A stretch of DNA of 5,834 bases. Origin: Kiritimatiellia bacterium. GTDB lineage: Bacteria > Verrucomicrobiota > Kiritimatiellia > RFP12 > UBA1067. The translations under genes were made by a program, and so were the position numbers. This document shows, piece by piece, positions 4,772 through 5,834 of this stretch. The notes below the pieces were generated by a model. The model saw only the letters and a list, made by a program, of their open reading frames with translations. It ran no database searches and was not told where the DNA came from. Within the stretch, counting starts at the first letter, position 1; each line of letters begins with the position of its first letter. The stretch lies in the NCBI GenBank assembly GCA_017628165.1, contig JAGBZQ010000006.1:1-5834 (forward strand). The letters are read 5' to 3'.

Positions 4772-5834
4772 GAACCGAACCTCATCCACTTCGGAAGCTT
4801 GACCATCTTGGCCTCCCGGCTTTGGTTGGTGGCGAGAGACTGGGACGTGCCTATCGACGGCGACTCAAGCTGGGAAAGACGCGCCAGAAGCGTCTGCTGG
4901 CTCATCGCATCGCGCTGCCTTACAGCCTCGGCATGCTGACGCTCCGAAACAAGCTCTTTCTCGCGCAACTGCAGCTTTTCACGCAAATCTTGAACCTCTA
5001 AGCGAAGCTGCGTAACATCCTTCAAGTTCTCCTCCCTACGCGAAGCGTCCACTTCTGCAAGGCGAAGCTTATCGGTAAGCTCGGTAATCTTCGCGGCAGA
5101 TTCCGCAGCCTTCTTAGCCTCCGTGCGGCGGAGCTCTTCAAGCTCCTTGCGCAGCTGAACCGTGCGCGGATCCTCGGGACGGTTCACAAGCGCCTTGCGC
5201 GTCATTTCGGTAATATCGGCTCCGGCCCGCCTCAAAAGCTCACGGCGGCGATGAAGGAGCTTGTCGATGCGCTCCTCATGGCGGCGGCGGAAATCCTCTG
5301 CCTCTTTGCGCTCTGACTCAAGAACCGCACTTATCTCCTCGACCTCATTCGTCATAAGATAATAGACGGCGCTCTGGATATCGGCAATTTCGCTTGCGCT
5401 TTCAGGAAGACGCCTCAACTCCTCCTCAAGCCCGAGAATGCGCTCTCGCAGAGACGATTCACGCTGAGACGATTCCTTGGCAAGCGTCATAAGCTTCGCC
5501 TGCATTTCCTCGTCGCGCTGGGCGAAATTCCTTGCCGCATCATCCATCTTGGCCTGCAGCTCCTGCGTATGACGACGCTCCTCGTCGAGAATCGCCTCAA
5601 GCTCCTTGACGCGCGTTTCGTCTACGACCGTCTGGACGACGATTTTTTCGACGATCTTCTCAACCTCGACAGGTACCTCGACGCGCTTTTCAATTATCTT
5701 CTCGACCTCAACGGGGACTTCGCGCTCGACAATCTTTTCAACGATCTTTTCCACAGGGACTTCCTTGTAGACGATCTTTTCCACAGGAATCTCGACAATC
5801 TTCTCAACCACCTTCTCAACAATCTTCTCTTCCA
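4768..5834 (-). CDS. Coiled-coil protein with VEKIV-type N-terminal repeats (5' end off window)
   Basis: The frame is open to the right edge, so the true start lies beyond it; a GTG at 5811 is only an internal Val codon in the repeat. Counting from the first full codon at 5832, 354 residues are visible. Residues 1-66 are a degenerate Val-Glu-Lys-Ile-Val repeat broken by Val-Pro turns. Residues 70-142, 165-212 and 222-320 are highly charged (Glu, Arg, Lys, Gln) heptad-like coiled-coil segments with breaks near Pro143 and Pro219/Pro222. Residues 321-337 are Ser/Thr/Gln-rich, and the end (REAKMVKLPKWMRFGS) is basic with an aromatic residue. No enzyme motif, signal peptide or membrane span is seen in the visible part. 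Such proteins usually serve as scaffolds or filament-like structures; the actual role is unknown. The TGA overlaps the TPR gene's ATG, so the two products are probably made in a coupled way and may work together. Transmembrane segments or further repeats beyond the edge cannot be excluded. Confidence 0.9.
   Translation of the reverse strand, partial: EEKIVEKVVEKIVEIPVEKIVYKEVPVEKIVEKIVEREVPVEVEKIIEKRVEVPVEVEKIVEKIVVQTVVDETRVKELEAILDEERRHTQELQAKMDDAARNFAQRDEEMQAKLMTLAKESSQRESSLRERILGLEEELRRLPESASEIADIQSAVYYLMTNEVEEISAVLESERKEAEDFRRRHEERIDKLLHRRRELLRRAGADITEMTRKALVNRPEDPRTVQLRKELEELRRTEAKKAAESAAKITELTDKLRLAEVDASRREENLKDVTQLRLEVQDLREKLQLREKELVSERQHAEAVRQRDAMSQQTLLARLSQLESPSIGTSQSLATNQSREAKMVKLPKWMRFGS
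4780..4783 (-). promoter_or_regulatory. Shine-Dalgarno GAGG deciding the TPR-gene start
   Basis: GAGG on the minus strand lies 8 bases before the ATG at 4771, whereas the in-frame GTG at 4789 has only AAGCTTCCGAA before it. This favours the ATG that overlaps the upstream stop. The site lies in the Met-Arg codons of the coiled-coil gene's tail. Confidence 0.7.
5635..5832 (-). repeat. In-frame degenerate repeat encoding VEKIV/VPVEKIV units
   Basis: About 66 codons encode repeated V-E-K-I-V blocks alternating with V-P-V linkers, e.g. VEIPVEKIVYKEVPVEKIVE. At DNA level a 17-base stretch (ACGATCTTTTCCACAGG on the plus strand) occurs exactly at 5741-5757 and 5771-5787, a 30-base period equal to ten codons. 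The other units are more diverged by third-position changes. The array continues to the right edge, so its full copy number is unknown. Confidence 0.9.

Noticed and set aside
4772..4789. GTG at 4789 as start of the TPR gene
   Set aside because: No ribosome binding site precedes it, while the ATG at 4771 has GAGG at 8 bases and an ATGA overlap. The upstream GTG would, however, add an Arg before the hydrophobic segment, so it is not fully excluded.
5809..5811. GTG at 5811 as start of the coiled-coil gene
   Set aside because: The same frame continues upstream to the edge with the same repeat (EEKIVEK), so this GTG is an internal Val codon.
5635..5832. CRISPR or intergenic tandem repeat
   Set aside because: The repetition is in frame, degenerate at third codon positions and has no unique spacers; it is a protein-level repeat.

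Overview
The window is a compact, unidirectional gene string. All six genes lie on the minus strand, so transcription runs from the right edge (5834) to the left edge (1). In transcription order they are: a coiled-coil protein with Val-Glu-Lys-Ile-Val repeats (5' end beyond the right edge), a TPR-containing protein of unknown function, a DusB-like tRNA-dihydrouridine synthase, a TatD-family metal-dependent hydrolase, a second and divergent dihydrouridine synthase, and a secreted metallopeptidase resembling the plant basic secretory protein (BSP) family (3' end beyond the left edge). No RNA gene, mobile element, CRISPR array or credible plus-strand gene was found.

Spacing suggests one operon. 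Three junctions are 4-base ATGA stop/start overlaps (4768-4771, 3209-3212, 1491-1494). The dus-to-tatD gap is 6 bases and the last gap is 35 bases. At the three overlaps a purine-rich Shine-Dalgarno sequence sits inside the last codons of the upstream gene. At the two real gaps there is only A/T-rich sequence and no evident Shine-Dalgarno.

The middle three genes form a dus-tatD-dus block. Both Dus proteins keep the catalytic Cys in NxGCP and the main flavin and tRNA-binding signatures, so both are probably active on tRNA D-loop uridines, perhaps at different positions. TatD proteins are nucleases or hydrolases, so the block looks like tRNA modification or nucleic-acid housekeeping. The two upstream genes, a long coiled coil and a TPR plus beta-rich protein, are translationally coupled to it but have no recognised function. 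The terminal peptidase has a signal peptide and acts outside the cytoplasm, so it may be an unrelated passenger.

The organism is a bacterium of roughly balanced base composition. The mix of a Bacteroidetes-style second Dus, weak leaders at non-overlapping genes, a bacterial BSP-like peptidase and the TPR/beta-domain protein suggests the Verrucomicrobiota/Kiritimatiellota/Lentisphaerota or Bacteroidota side of the tree. This is inference from remembered family distribution, not something the sequence proves.
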